Positions 55,376 to 63,872 of a stretch of 64,000 nucleotides of DNA are shown here, one piece after another (position 1 is the stretch's first letter; every line of letters starts with the position of its first letter). The notes below the pieces were generated by a model, which was not told the origin of the DNA, did not search any database, and saw only the letters and a list, made by a program, of their open reading frames with translations. Made by a program: the position numbers and the translations under genes. Source of the DNA: JANQOZ01 sp045106555 (GTDB lineage: Bacteria; Pseudomonadota; Gammaproteobacteria; Xanthomonadales; SZUA-38); contig JBGCET010000040.1 in NCBI GenBank assembly GCA_045106555.1, positions 13,930-77,929 on the forward strand, read 5' to 3'.

Positions 55376-56323
55376 ATGACGTTCTCATTTCTTGAGAAAT
55401 CCAAATTTTGGATTATTGCTGCCCTTTTAGCTGGAACTGCTGCCGTGTGGTTTGGCGCCCCGGGCACGGTCTATCGGATGGTTATCGCCACCGAACGCCT
55501 GCTGGCCGGTACATCGCCTCAGGCAGAAACTATCGGCGATGAGCGCTGGGCCTATCTTTCCAGCGACGATGCCGATAATCGTCGGCCGGTATTGCTGCTC
55601 TTACATGGGTTCGGCGCTGACAAAGACAACTTCAATCGGGTGGCTCGGCACCTGAAGCAGGATTTCACTGTGGTGCAGCCAGATCTGCCCGGCTTTGGCT
55701 TGAGCAGTTCTGCATTGGATAATCGCTATACCGCCATTGCCCAGGCTAATCGGGTTCTGGCATTCATGGACCACCACGGATATCAGCAATTTCATGTGGG
55801 TGGCAACTCAATGGGCGGGTATGTGGCGCTGGCTTTGGCAGCGCTGGCGCCGGAGCGCGTTCAGTCCCTGTGGCTGCTAGCGCCCGCTGGCGTCAACACG
55901 CCACCGCTGTCGCCCTTCGTGCAATCTGTTTTGGATGAAAAACCTAACGTACTGATCCCAGGCAGTGCGGCAGAATTTGATCAAATGCTGGATCTGGTGT
56001 TCAGCAAACGTCCTTTCATGCCCGCACCCGTTGTGCAATACCTGGGGCGCAGTCAGGCACTGCGCAAGCCACGCTTGGAGGCTATTTTTGCCGATTTGAA
56101 AACCTCTACGCCAGCAGAACAATTGGCGCCGCAGGTCACCGCACCGACATTCATTGTATGGGGTGCAGATGACGAGGTGTTGCACCCATCCGGTGCTGAG
56201 ACTCTGGGCCGATTGATCGCTAATTCCCAGGTCCGCGTGCTACCTGGAGTAGGGCATCTGCCGCAGCTGGAAGCGCCAAAGCAGATTGTTCGGGACTACC
56301 TGGATTGGATTGCAGACGCCTAG
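55376..56323 (+). CDS. membrane-anchored alpha/beta hydrolase
   Basis: A 315-aa alpha/beta-hydrolase. An N-terminal hydrophobic helix (FWIIAALLAGTAAVWFGAPG) is probably a membrane anchor. Motifs: oxyanion LLLHGFGADKDNF, nucleophile GNSMGGYVALALAALAPE (Ser), acid in VWGADDEVLHPSG (Asp) and His in GVGHLPQLEAP. Likely a lipase or esterase. Its stop and that of the convergent WYL regulator share the palindrome CTAG at 56320-56323. Confidence 0.87.
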   Translation: MTFSFLEKSKFWIIAALLAGTAAVWFGAPGTVYRMVIATERLLAGTSPQAETIGDERWAYLSSDDADNRRPVLLLLHGFGADKDNFNRVARHLKQDFTVVQPDLPGFGLSSSALDNRYTAIAQANRVLAFMDHHGYQQFHVGGNSMGGYVALALAALAPERVQSLWLLAPAGVNTPPLSPFVQSVLDEKPNVLIPGSAAEFDQMLDLVFSKRPFMPAPVVQYLGRSQALRKPRLEAIFADLKTSTPAEQLAPQVTAPTFIVWGADDEVLHPSGAETLGRLIANSQVRVLPGVGHLPQLEAPKQIVRDYLDWIADA

Positions 56324-57294
56324 CTGGAGTATTGCTGAAACGTTTGCTGCGCCAGTTCGATCACCTGCTGGCGCAATGCGTCGGGTGATACCACTTCAAC
56401 TTCGGGCCCGTAGCGCAGAATATCCATAGCCAGTTCAGCGGTTTTGCCATAGGGCAGTGTTAGTTCGTAACGACCATCGTCTAACCATTGGCCCTGCTGT
56501 CGGGAATGCCAAAGTTCGTCCGCCACCCAGCGCGCGATTCGTGGCGAAAATCTCAGCACCGCCTGTTCATTTGCCGGGCCGGAGAATATGCCGTAGGCGC
56601 TGGCGTAGTGACGATTGAGCTCAGCGTCGTCCAATTCCAAAGCAGGTTCTAACGTGTTGTTGGCGCTAAGAATTTTTTCCACGGCAAAGCTACGCAAGCC
56701 TTCACGCAGATGACACCAGGCATCCAAATACCAGTTGTGACGGTAGCTGGTGAGCCGTTGAGGGGAGATATCCCGCTGGGTGGTCTCGTCACTGGTGCGG
56801 GACTGATAGGTAATGGCCAGCCTCTGACGATTGACCAGGGCGTCCAGGGCCGGCGCGAACTGCTCGCCGGAAATCAGCCGGCTGGCCTGGTGCAAGATTC
56901 GGATACGCTGGCTTTGTGTTGCCACATTGATGCCTTGGTTGTCCAACAGCTTTTCGATTCGCGACTGCAGGGTTGCCAGTGCCTCGTCCATCAGGCCAGG
57001 CTGAACGCCAGCCAGCAGTTCGCGGGCCGACATCAAGGCCCGCAGTTCATCCGAGCTGATCCATACCCCTGGCAGTTCAAAGGGACGCACGCCAGGGTGT
57101 TGCTCGTAGAAAAATCCGCGGCCGTCCGGATCTTGCTCCAGGGGCGCACCCAGGTGGTCGCGCAGGTCGTTGATCAGGCGGTACAAGGTGGCCTGAGAGC
57201 AGCCCAGTTCCTCCATCAGGTCCTGACGGTTGATTGGCGTGCGGCGTTGACTTAAGAGGTTGTGCAGGTGGTAAAGACGTTCGATTTTGCTCAT
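56320..57294 (-). CDS. YafY-type transcriptional regulator (HTH plus WYL domain)
   Basis: A 324-aa protein starting MSKIERLYHLHNLLSQRRTP. The N-terminal HTH_11 (GCSQATLYRLINDLRDHLGA) is followed by a WYL domain (ITYQSRTSDETTQRDISPQR, YRHNWYLDAWCHLREGLRSF) and the WCX C-terminal extension. WYL regulators respond to small ligands, often nucleotides or nucleic acids. ATG 57294 follows an in-frame TTG. It is divergent from the YceI gene. Confidence 0.9.
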   Translation of the reverse strand: MSKIERLYHLHNLLSQRRTPINRQDLMEELGCSQATLYRLINDLRDHLGAPLEQDPDGRGFFYEQHPGVRPFELPGVWISSDELRALMSARELLAGVQPGLMDEALATLQSRIEKLLDNQGINVATQSQRIRILHQASRLISGEQFAPALDALVNRQRLAITYQSRTSDETTQRDISPQRLTSYRHNWYLDAWCHLREGLRSFAVEKILSANNTLEPALELDDAELNRHYASAYGIFSGPANEQAVLRFSPRIARWVADELWHSRQQGQWLDDGRYELTLPYGKTAELAMDILRYGPEVEVVSPDALRQQVIELAQQTFQQYSS

Positions 57295-57370
57295 CAAAGG
57301 CGCTGACGTATGATCCTGTGCGCTATATTACGTTGTTGCAGCCGGCGCGCCGGTAAAAATAGGATCGAAA

Positions 57371-57940
57371 ATGAAACACCTTTTTTGGGCCGTGGCCCTG
57401 TTTTGTATTACCCCGGCCCACTGCGCCGACTGGAAAATTGACGGGGCGGCTTCCTCGCTGAGTTTTGTTTCCACTAAAAACGTGGATGTTTCCGAGTCTC
57501 ACCGCTTTACCTCAGTGGACGGAACTTTGGCGGAGGACGGCAGCTTTGTTCTCACGATCGATCTAAAGAGCTTGGATACCTTGATACCCATCCGCAATGA
57601 CCGCATTCACGAGCATCTGTTTGGTGGCGCTGAGAGCGCTTCAGTAACAGGAAAAGTGGATCTGGCAATGCTGGCGGATATTGGCGTTGGTCAAAGCGAG
57701 CTTGTGGACCTGCCGGCCGACCTTAACCTGCTTGGCACCACAACGCCGCTGCTGGCAAAGGTGCAAATCAGCGCAGAGACTGATCGCTTAACAGTGGTTT
57801 CAACGCAGCCGCTGTTATTGAACATGCGTGTGCTGGGGTTGGGCAACGGAATAGAAAAGCTACGCGAAATTGCTGGACTGACCTCCATCTCCATGGCGGT
57901 CCCGACCTATTTCAACATCACCCTGCGTCGCGAGCCTTAA
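57371..57940 (+). CDS. YceI-family periplasmic protein
   Basis: A 189-aa protein: signal peptide (LFWAVALFCITPAHCAD) and a YceI/lipocalin-like beta barrel (DGAASSLSFVSTKNVDVSES, DGTLAEDGSFVLTIDLKSLD, RNDRIHEHLFGG). YceI proteins bind isoprenoid-like lipids. The alkaline or oxidative stress role known in some bacteria is not evident here. It is divergent from the WYL regulator, 76 bp apart, which may control it. Confidence 0.9.
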   Translation: MKHLFWAVALFCITPAHCADWKIDGAASSLSFVSTKNVDVSESHRFTSVDGTLAEDGSFVLTIDLKSLDTLIPIRNDRIHEHLFGGAESASVTGKVDLAMLADIGVGQSELVDLPADLNLLGTTTPLLAKVQISAETDRLTVVSTQPLLLNMRVLGLGNGIEKLREIAGLTSISMAVPTYFNITLRREP

Positions 57941-57955
57941 GCGACCAACAGCGGG

Positions 57956-58324
57956 TTAGGCCCGGGTGTCTTCTCGCCAATCTTGAGAGTAGTCCCGGGG
58001 TGGGTTCTTATCCGCGAAAAATCGTTTGACGCCGGCGCTGACGGTGTCAAATACGGTGTCCAGCTGGCCGGCCCAACGACGCATTCGGCGCTGGGCACCC
58101 GGTCGCGTTTCGTTCATCAGCATGGCCATCACAAAATAGCTCAGGACCGTTAACAGAGACATAATCAGTAGTGCGACCAGCATGACTGCCCGCACCGCCC
58201 ACAGATCCCATCCGGTGCGTCTGGCCAGGTTGGCACACACACCAAATACCCAACCCTGGTCGGGGCCGCTGCCCAGAACATTCTTCACTTTCTCGAAGCC
58301 GTCGTTGGTGGACTGATTACTCAC
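57956..58324 (-). CDS. PspC-domain membrane protein
   Basis: A 122-aa protein with the PspC pattern: GVCANLARRTGWDLWAVRAV then a strong transmembrane segment (LVALLIMSLLTVLSYFVMAM), and a cytoplasmic tail with a helical FDTVSAGVKRFFADKN. PspC is part of the phage-shock envelope-stress response; pspA and pspB are not adjacent. The start is GTG 58324, overlapping the upstream small gene by 8 bp. Confidence 0.85.
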   Translation of the reverse strand: MSNQSTNDGFEKVKNVLGSGPDQGWVFGVCANLARRTGWDLWAVRAVMLVALLIMSLLTVLSYFVMAMLMNETRPGAQRRMRRWAGQLDTVFDTVSAGVKRFFADKNPPRDYSQDWREDTRA

Positions 58325-58535
58325 TGGCGATAAGTTCCTTTGGGCATTGGTTGGATAGTAAATAGTGCATGGCCGGCTCGGATGCTTGAAGTGCCGTTAG
58401 TCCTTCAGCACAGGCTTTTTCGACGGCCTGCTCGCTGGCGTATACCTGGCCTAACTGCAGGGAAGCCCAGGCCAAAGACAAAGCGAATACGCTCTCTAAG
58501 GCTAGTCGTTTTACTCCAGATCGATTCAATAACAT
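58317..58535 (-). CDS. small exported protein, unknown
   Basis: A 72-aa protein with an N-terminal signal sequence (LALESVFALSLAWASLQLG), likely cleaved near YAS. The mature part has two Cys residues (KACAEG, NQCPKE). It overlaps the PspC gene and is probably co-translated with it, so a link to envelope stress is possible. No family recognised. Confidence 0.5.
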   Translation of the reverse strand: MLLNRSGVKRLALESVFALSLAWASLQLGQVYASEQAVEKACAEGLTALQASEPAMHYLLSNQCPKELIASE

Positions 58536-58805
58536 GTGTGTTCACCCTTGTTGCCCGCAGCTAAGAACAATCAAGTAACGTGCCAAAAAGGCAAAAACCA
58601 TGAAAAACAAAGTGTTATGCGGATTTAGCCTTTGGCCATGGAGTGTCCCCCTCGAGTTTCAGGCGTGCTTTCACCAAACATTGGTGAGTCTCACCGTGAC
58701 CTGATCCAATCTTTGATGAGCCGTCTAAGGTTCTCAGCCATTGCCCCGGTGTGCGCCTAACACCGAGTATCAAATCCAGTCGATAGCGCTGGTAGAATGT
58801 GCGCT

Positions 58806-60677
58806 ATGACTCAGGCCGATCAGTCTCTTGCGGTAGACCAAGTGGATGGCGCGTGGATGCGCTGCGCGCTGATTGCCGGGATCCACCGGTTAATTTCCCG
58901 TCGTGACCACATCAACCGCATCAACGTATTTCCGGTGGCCGACAGCGATACCGGCACCAATCTGGCGTTAACCATGCACGCGGTGCTCACCGGGGCGACC
59001 CGGGAGGTGCAGCACCATCTTGGGCGGTTTCTCGAACAGGTTGCTGATCAGGCCCTCGACGGTGCGCGAGGAAACTCGGGCGCTATATTCGCCCAGTATT
59101 GGCAAGGGTTTGCTGAGGCCATGTCCGGTGTAGAGCAGGCCGATATGCCGGCTTACGCGGCCGCGGCCCGGCAGGCCGCCAGCAGTGCCCAGGTGGCGAT
59201 CGGCGAACCTCGAGAAGGCACCATGCTCACCGTGTTAACTCAGCACGCTCATGCGCTGGAGCAAGCCGTTGCACAAAGCGTGTCCAGTTTCCCTGACCTT
59301 TTACACAGCGCATTGTCTGCGGCTCAGCGGGCGCTGGCGAAAACCCCCGAGCAGCTGGACGTGCTGGCAGCGGCGGGCGTGGTGGACGCCGGTGCCCAGG
59401 GTTTTGTGGATTTTCTCGAAGGCATGCAGGATTTTGCGGAAACCGGCGAAATTACCTCGGTACTGCCCGTGGGTTTGAAGCTGGACGAGGGGGAGGTGCC
59501 GGAATCTCTGCCGGCCACTGACGTTACCCATCGGTACTGCACCGAATGTATGTTGACCGCCGATGCGCTGGACAAGCGGCGCTTACGGGAGGCGTTGGCG
59601 GAGTTGCCTGCATCGTCAATGGTGCTGGCCGGCACCCGCAGCAAGATGCGGATTCATATTCATACCAACGACCCGAAACAGGTGTTTGCGGTTGCTGAGC
59701 GATTTGGTGATGTGAGCCGTGAAAAAGTGGACGACATGCAGACCCAGTCTCATTCGGTGCGCAGCGGCAACAAGGTCGCTATTGTGGCCGACACCGGAGC
59801 CGACATCCCGGATGAACTACTGGAGAAATACTCGCTGCATCTGGTGCCGCTGAGGGTCACCATCGATGACCATCAGTACATCGACAAAGTGTCCTTCAGC
59901 GCCGAAGACTTTTATCAGCGCCTAACCCAGTCAGAAAATCACCCAACTACCTCACAGCCGCCTCCGAGTGACTACCGGCGTCAGTTTGAGTTTCTTGACT
60001 CCCATTTTAAGCAGACGCTGTGCATCAGTTTGTCGGGCGCGGTGAGTGGCACCTGGCAGGCGGCCGACGGCGCAGCCAAGCGGGTTAGCGCTGAGCGAAT
60101 TACGGTGTGGGACTCACGCCAGGTTAGCGCAAGCCAGGGCCTGCTGGCGGTGTTTGCCGCCCGCTGCGCAGACGAAGGATACGGCGCCGCCCACATTGTT
60201 CAGATGCTGGGTTTTATGCAGGAGCGAAGCCGCTCTTACGCACTGCTGCAGGATTTGTCGTTTGGCGTTCGCGGTGGGCGCTTACCCGCCATGATCAAAA
60301 CGCTCGCAGACTGGTTACGCTTGACGCCGCTGATCGCCACCCAGCCCGAAGGCACCGTGGGTTTGGCGGGCGTTATTTTTAGTCGGCGCCATGCATTGGA
60401 CGGGTTTGCCCGCTGGATGAGTCGTCGACTCAAACCGAATAAACGCTATGACCTCATCGTGGCCGATTGTGCCGCCACTGAGGCGGCAGAAACGTTGGCG
60501 ACCCAGCTGAAGTCGCGGTTGACCGACAGCACCGTTTGGCGAGTGCCCGCCGGCGCCGCGCTGGGCGCGCACGCCGGGCCGGGATGCCTCATCGTGGGTG
60601 TACAGGAGCACTTCACCCCAGAGCAGGTGGCGGCTGAACTGAACATTCCCGCTGTAGGTAATCAGGAAGCGTCATGA
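58806..60677 (+). CDS. fatty acid kinase fusion: FakA-like DhaL domain and FakB-like DegV domain
   Basis: A 623-aa fusion. Residues 1 to about 200 form a DhaL ATP-binding domain (NVFPVADSDTGTNLALTMHA, ARGNSGAIFAQYWQGF). A middle FakA-type segment follows (HRYCTECMLTADAL). From about 315 to the end comes a DegV fatty-acid-binding domain (VAIVADTGADIPDELLEKYS, LCISLSGAVSGTWQAA, HAGPGCLIVG). FakA and FakB are usually separate proteins that phosphorylate a bound fatty acid; here they are one chain. It overlaps plsY (ATGA), which uses acyl-phosphate as acyl donor. Confidence 0.88.
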   Translation: MTQADQSLAVDQVDGAWMRCALIAGIHRLISRRDHINRINVFPVADSDTGTNLALTMHAVLTGATREVQHHLGRFLEQVADQALDGARGNSGAIFAQYWQGFAEAMSGVEQADMPAYAAAARQAASSAQVAIGEPREGTMLTVLTQHAHALEQAVAQSVSSFPDLLHSALSAAQRALAKTPEQLDVLAAAGVVDAGAQGFVDFLEGMQDFAETGEITSVLPVGLKLDEGEVPESLPATDVTHRYCTECMLTADALDKRRLREALAELPASSMVLAGTRSKMRIHIHTNDPKQVFAVAERFGDVSREKVDDMQTQSHSVRSGNKVAIVADTGADIPDELLEKYSLHLVPLRVTIDDHQYIDKVSFSAEDFYQRLTQSENHPTTSQPPPSDYRRQFEFLDSHFKQTLCISLSGAVSGTWQAADGAAKRVSAERITVWDSRQVSASQGLLAVFAARCADEGYGAAHIVQMLGFMQERSRSYALLQDLSFGVRGGRLPAMIKTLADWLRLTPLIATQPEGTVGLAGVIFSRRHALDGFARWMSRRLKPNKRYDLIVADCAATEAAETLATQLKSRLTDSTVWRVPAGAALGAHAGPGCLIVGVQEHFTPEQVAAELNIPAVGNQEAS

Positions 60678-61321
60678 GTACCGGGGCGTTGGCAGGGCTG
60701 GTTTTGTTATTTTTCAGCGCCTATCTACTGGGCTCGTTGTCCGGGTCTTTGCTGCTGGGACGGGTTTTTGGTTTGGACATCAGACAGTCCGGCAGCGGTA
60801 ACGCCGGCGGCACCAACGCGCTGAGAGCGCGGGGTTGGCGTTTCGCTCTGCCCGTTGTGCTGATTGATGTGGGTAAGGGCGTGCTGGCTACCGCATTTCT
60901 GCCGCTGCTGTGGCCCCAGGCACAGCCGACTGCGGCCGCAGTGGCTGCCGGCTGCGGATTTGCGGCGCTGATGGGGCACATTTACCCGGTGTTTTTCGGC
61001 TTTCGCGGCGGCAAAGGCGCGGCCACCTTTGTTGGCGGATTGCTGGGTTTTGCCCCGCTGATCGCTGCCGGCCTAGTGGCGGCCTGGCTGGTCTGTCTAA
61101 TCTTGACCGGCTTTGTAGGGCTGTCGACCATGTTCGCCAGCCTAGCAACGGTGGGTTTCTCAATCTGGTTAGTGCCAGACGCTGAGGGCCCCTGGGTATT
61201 GAGCTTCTGCGCTGCGTGCGCGGTGGCGGTGGTGTTAGCCCACCACAGTAATCTTCGGCGCATGGTTGCCGGCCAGGAGCCACAGATGCGCAGGGTGATG
61301 GTGTTTCGTCGATGGCGCTAA
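60674..61321 (+). CDS. plsY: glycerol-3-phosphate acyltransferase (acyl-phosphate dependent)
   Basis: A 215-aa inner-membrane enzyme with about five transmembrane helices. PlsY motifs are clear: GSLSGSLLLGRVFGLDIRQS, GSGNAGGTNALRARG, and HIYPVFFGFRGGKGAATFVG. It acylates glycerol-3-phosphate using acyl-phosphate, the first step in phospholipid synthesis. Acyl-phosphate can be made by the kinase encoded just upstream, so the pair forms a fatty-acid uptake route. It overlaps birA by 10 bp. Confidence 0.95.
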   Translation: MSTGALAGLVLLFFSAYLLGSLSGSLLLGRVFGLDIRQSGSGNAGGTNALRARGWRFALPVVLIDVGKGVLATAFLPLLWPQAQPTAAAVAAGCGFAALMGHIYPVFFGFRGGKGAATFVGGLLGFAPLIAAGLVAAWLVCLILTGFVGLSTMFASLATVGFSIWLVPDAEGPWVLSFCAACAVAVVLAHHSNLRRMVAGQEPQMRRVMVFRRWR

Positions 61322-62289
61322 CCACGACCCAGCTGGCGCTGATTCGGATGCTGGCAGACGGTCAAGTTCATTCTGGGGTAGCGCTCGGCGAGTCGCTGGG
61401 TATCAGCCGAGCTGCCGTGTGGAAGGCGTTAAAAAATTTGGCGACCTACGGGCTGGTTGTGGAGCAGCGTGCCGGCAGCGGCTACTGGCTTTCTGAGCCG
61501 CTGGACTTGCTTAACGCTGACGAGATTGCTCAGCATTTGACCGAGTCCTCTGCCAAACGGTGCGAGCTTGTGATCCTGCCAAGCTGCGAATCCACCAACT
61601 CCGAATTGCGTGACTCTACAATGCCGGCGGCGCCGGGTTACCGAGCGGTTCTCAGTGAGCATCAAAGTGCCGGACGAGGGCGCCAAGGTCGACCCTGGCG
61701 GTCCACCTTTGGGCAGGGCGTTTATTGCTCCATCGGTCAAGAGCTCGATGGCGGGCTGGACCGACTGGCGGCCATGAGCCTGGTGATTGGGGTTGGGGTG
61801 TGCCGCGCACTGGACGCGGTAGGGATTACCGAGGCCGGTTTAAAATGGCCGAACGACCTGTGGATACAGGACAAGAAGCTGGGCGGGATTTTGCTGGAGG
61901 CGGACGGCGAGTTTGCCGGGCCCTGTCGCTGGATTGCCGGGGTAGGGGTTAACTGGCGGCTAACGGGAACGGTGGATATTGACCAGGACTGGACAGACGT
62001 CTACACGCTAACCGGCGGCCAGCTGCCTTCGCGCAATCAATTTTGTGCGCTGCTGATTGAACAGATGATGCTGGTCTGTGAGCGTTTTTCTCAGGAGGGG
62101 CTGGAGCCCTTTCTGCCATCGTTTGAGCAGCGCGACGTTCTACGCGGCCGTGCGGTTTCAGTCACCCGCGGCACGGACACCATGCATGGCACAGCGGAGG
62201 GCCTAACCCACTCCGGTGAACTCATTGTGCGCAGCGGCCAGGAGGTTGTGCACGTGTCCAGCGGCGAAGTATCGGTGCGGCCGCAATGA
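61312..62289 (+). CDS. birA: biotin-protein ligase / biotin operon repressor
   Basis: A 325-aa bifunctional BirA. The N-terminal winged helix (LADGQVHSGVALGESLGISR) is followed by the ligase domain with the biotinyl-AMP motif AGRGRQGRPW, LKWPNDLWI and KLGGILLEAD, and a C-terminal SH3-like domain. It attaches biotin to acetyl-CoA carboxylase carrier protein and can repress biotin genes. It overlaps plsY and coaX, tying it to lipid and CoA supply. Confidence 0.96.
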   Translation: MALTTTQLALIRMLADGQVHSGVALGESLGISRAAVWKALKNLATYGLVVEQRAGSGYWLSEPLDLLNADEIAQHLTESSAKRCELVILPSCESTNSELRDSTMPAAPGYRAVLSEHQSAGRGRQGRPWRSTFGQGVYCSIGQELDGGLDRLAAMSLVIGVGVCRALDAVGITEAGLKWPNDLWIQDKKLGGILLEADGEFAGPCRWIAGVGVNWRLTGTVDIDQDWTDVYTLTGGQLPSRNQFCALLIEQMMLVCERFSQEGLEPFLPSFEQRDVLRGRAVSVTRGTDTMHGTAEGLTHSGELIVRSGQEVVHVSSGEVSVRPQ

Positions 62290-63026
62290 CCGGCGAGTTC
62301 AACCTGCTGCTGGATTGGGGCAACTCTCGTTTGAAATGGACCCTGGCAAAGCAAGAGCAGCTGCAGCCCATGCAGGCGGCAGTTCCCCAAGCATCGGAAG
62401 CCACCTTTTCTGATCTCTGGGGGGACCTTGATGCGCCCCGGCAGGTTGTCTGCGTCAGCGTTACCGACCCCCAGCGAATGCGCAGCCTGTCAGAATACGT
62501 TGCCGCACGCTGGGGCTGTCCGTTGCACATTGCGGGTTCGCAGAAAACCGCGGGCAAACTCAAAAACGCCTACGCAGATCCCTCCCAGATGGGCGCGGAT
62601 CGCTGGATCGCCATGTTAGGAGCCGCCGCACGCTACGACGGCGCGTTCGCCGTTGTCGATGCTGGCACGGCCGTGACGGTGGATGTGGTGGATTCTGACG
62701 GACAACACCTGGGCGGCTGGATCTTGCCGGGCCGGGCATTGATGAATCAGGCGCTCACCCAGCATACGGAATTCCTAAAGCCGCAATTGTTAGACTCACC
62801 GCCAACACTAGGTCGCGATACGGAAAGCTGCATCGCCGGCGGCGTTAGCGCAACCCAACTGGGCGCGCTTGAGTGGCTCAAGCCACAACTGCCAAAGGAC
62901 TGCGACATGGTCTTGTGTGGCGGTGACAGTCAGTGGTTGAATAGCTTTCTGAGCGAAGCAGATTGCCAGCCAGATCTGGTGCTTCAAGGGTTAGCAGCAT
63001 GGCTAAATCATCATGAAGTGGTTTAA
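62286..63026 (+). CDS. coaX: type III pantothenate kinase
   Basis: A 246-aa ASKHA-fold kinase. Motifs: LLLDWGNSRLKW (phosphate 1), GADRWIAMLGA, VVDAGTAVTVDVVD, and GGWILPGRALM. It phosphorylates pantothenate, the first step of coenzyme A synthesis. The ATG overlaps the birA stop (ATGA). Confidence 0.96.
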   Translation: MTGEFNLLLDWGNSRLKWTLAKQEQLQPMQAAVPQASEATFSDLWGDLDAPRQVVCVSVTDPQRMRSLSEYVAARWGCPLHIAGSQKTAGKLKNAYADPSQMGADRWIAMLGAAARYDGAFAVVDAGTAVTVDVVDSDGQHLGGWILPGRALMNQALTQHTEFLKPQLLDSPPTLGRDTESCIAGGVSATQLGALEWLKPQLPKDCDMVLCGGDSQWLNSFLSEADCQPDLVLQGLAAWLNHHEVV

Positions 63027-63699
63027 AAATATCAGCGACCGCAGCTGGCTGTGGGTGCTGCGCGGCGGATTTTTTCTGCTGCTGCTGGCCAACCTTGCCT
63101 ATTACGCCGTCAATGCCAGCCAAACCCGACGCTCACCCGTGGCCTTGCCACCATTGCCAATAGGCGTGGCAGAACTACAGCTGATCGCGGAGCGGGAAGC
63201 GGAGATGCTGGTAACCGACGGCGACCTGGGCGGCACCATTACCAGCGAGTGTTTTGCCCTCGGCCCATTCACCAATCAATCGGATTTACGTCGCTCAGCC
63301 CAGGCCCTGAGCCCATACGTTGCCGCCAGCCGGCAACGCCAGGATCAACGCCTGGTAGATCGCGGATTCTGGGTATACCTGCCCGCCGTGGCCACCCGCG
63401 AAGAAGCCATCAACCAGGCACGCTCTTTATCGGAAGCAGGACTCAACGACTACTACGTCGTCACCGGCGGCGACCGGGAAAACACGGTATCCCTGGGCCT
63501 GTTCAGAGACCAAAGCAACGCCATGCGCCGCCAGCGCTCACTGCAGGGTTTAGGCTTCCAGGCAGAAATTGCCCGGCGCCAGGAAGAGGCCGTGGTGTAC
63601 TGGCTGGACTACCGCCGTGCCGGCGAGGAGGCCCCCTGGCAGGGCGTTGTGGCCTCGCTGACGAGCGTGAGCCACAAGCCGGTTCCCTGTTTTCGGTAA
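63013..63699 (+). CDS. SPOR-domain membrane-anchored protein
   Basis: A 228-aa protein: short cytoplasmic start, one transmembrane helix (GGFFLLLLANLAYYAVNAS), a linker, and a SPOR-like fold in the last ~110 residues (FALGPFTNQSDLRRSAQAL, NDYYVVTGGDRENTVSLGLF, AMRRQRSLQGLGFQAEI). SPOR domains bind denuded peptidoglycan glycan at the division site. It overlaps coaX by 14 bp. In related bacteria the coaX-SPOR pair is often followed by a tRNA-tuf block; this is not seen in the 300 bp here. Confidence 0.85.
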   Translation: MKWFKNISDRSWLWVLRGGFFLLLLANLAYYAVNASQTRRSPVALPPLPIGVAELQLIAEREAEMLVTDGDLGGTITSECFALGPFTNQSDLRRSAQALSPYVAASRQRQDQRLVDRGFWVYLPAVATREEAINQARSLSEAGLNDYYVVTGGDRENTVSLGLFRDQSNAMRRQRSLQGLGFQAEIARRQEEAVVYWLDYRRAGEEAPWQGVVASLTSVSHKPVPCFR

Positions 63700-63762
63700 C
63701 AAACTCTCGAACCTCGGGACGACGGCAAATGACCCAAAGCGGACGGTCACCAAGCGACCAGT

Positions 63763-63782
63763 AACGGCAAATTCTTGCCGTT
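63763..63782. repeat. 8-bp perfect hairpin near right edge
   Basis: AACGGCAA (63763-63770) pairs with TTGCCGTT (63775-63782) around a 4-nt loop. It sits between the SPOR gene and the convergent LysR-like fragment. It has no T-run, so terminator function is uncertain. Confidence 0.4.
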
Positions 63783-63872
63783 CGAACTTTCAGCTCGGTC
63801 GCAAGACTTGCCACTCGCGAACGGCTGCTTTTGGTGAATGACGACGGGCCTTTTTCGATAGTGGCCCTGACC

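Noticed and set aside
58600..58704. 34-aa plus-strand frame upstream of the fatty acid kinase gene
   Set aside because: It is very short, with no ribosome-binding site or similarity; the gap holds only small palindromes such as TCACCAA/TTGGTGA.
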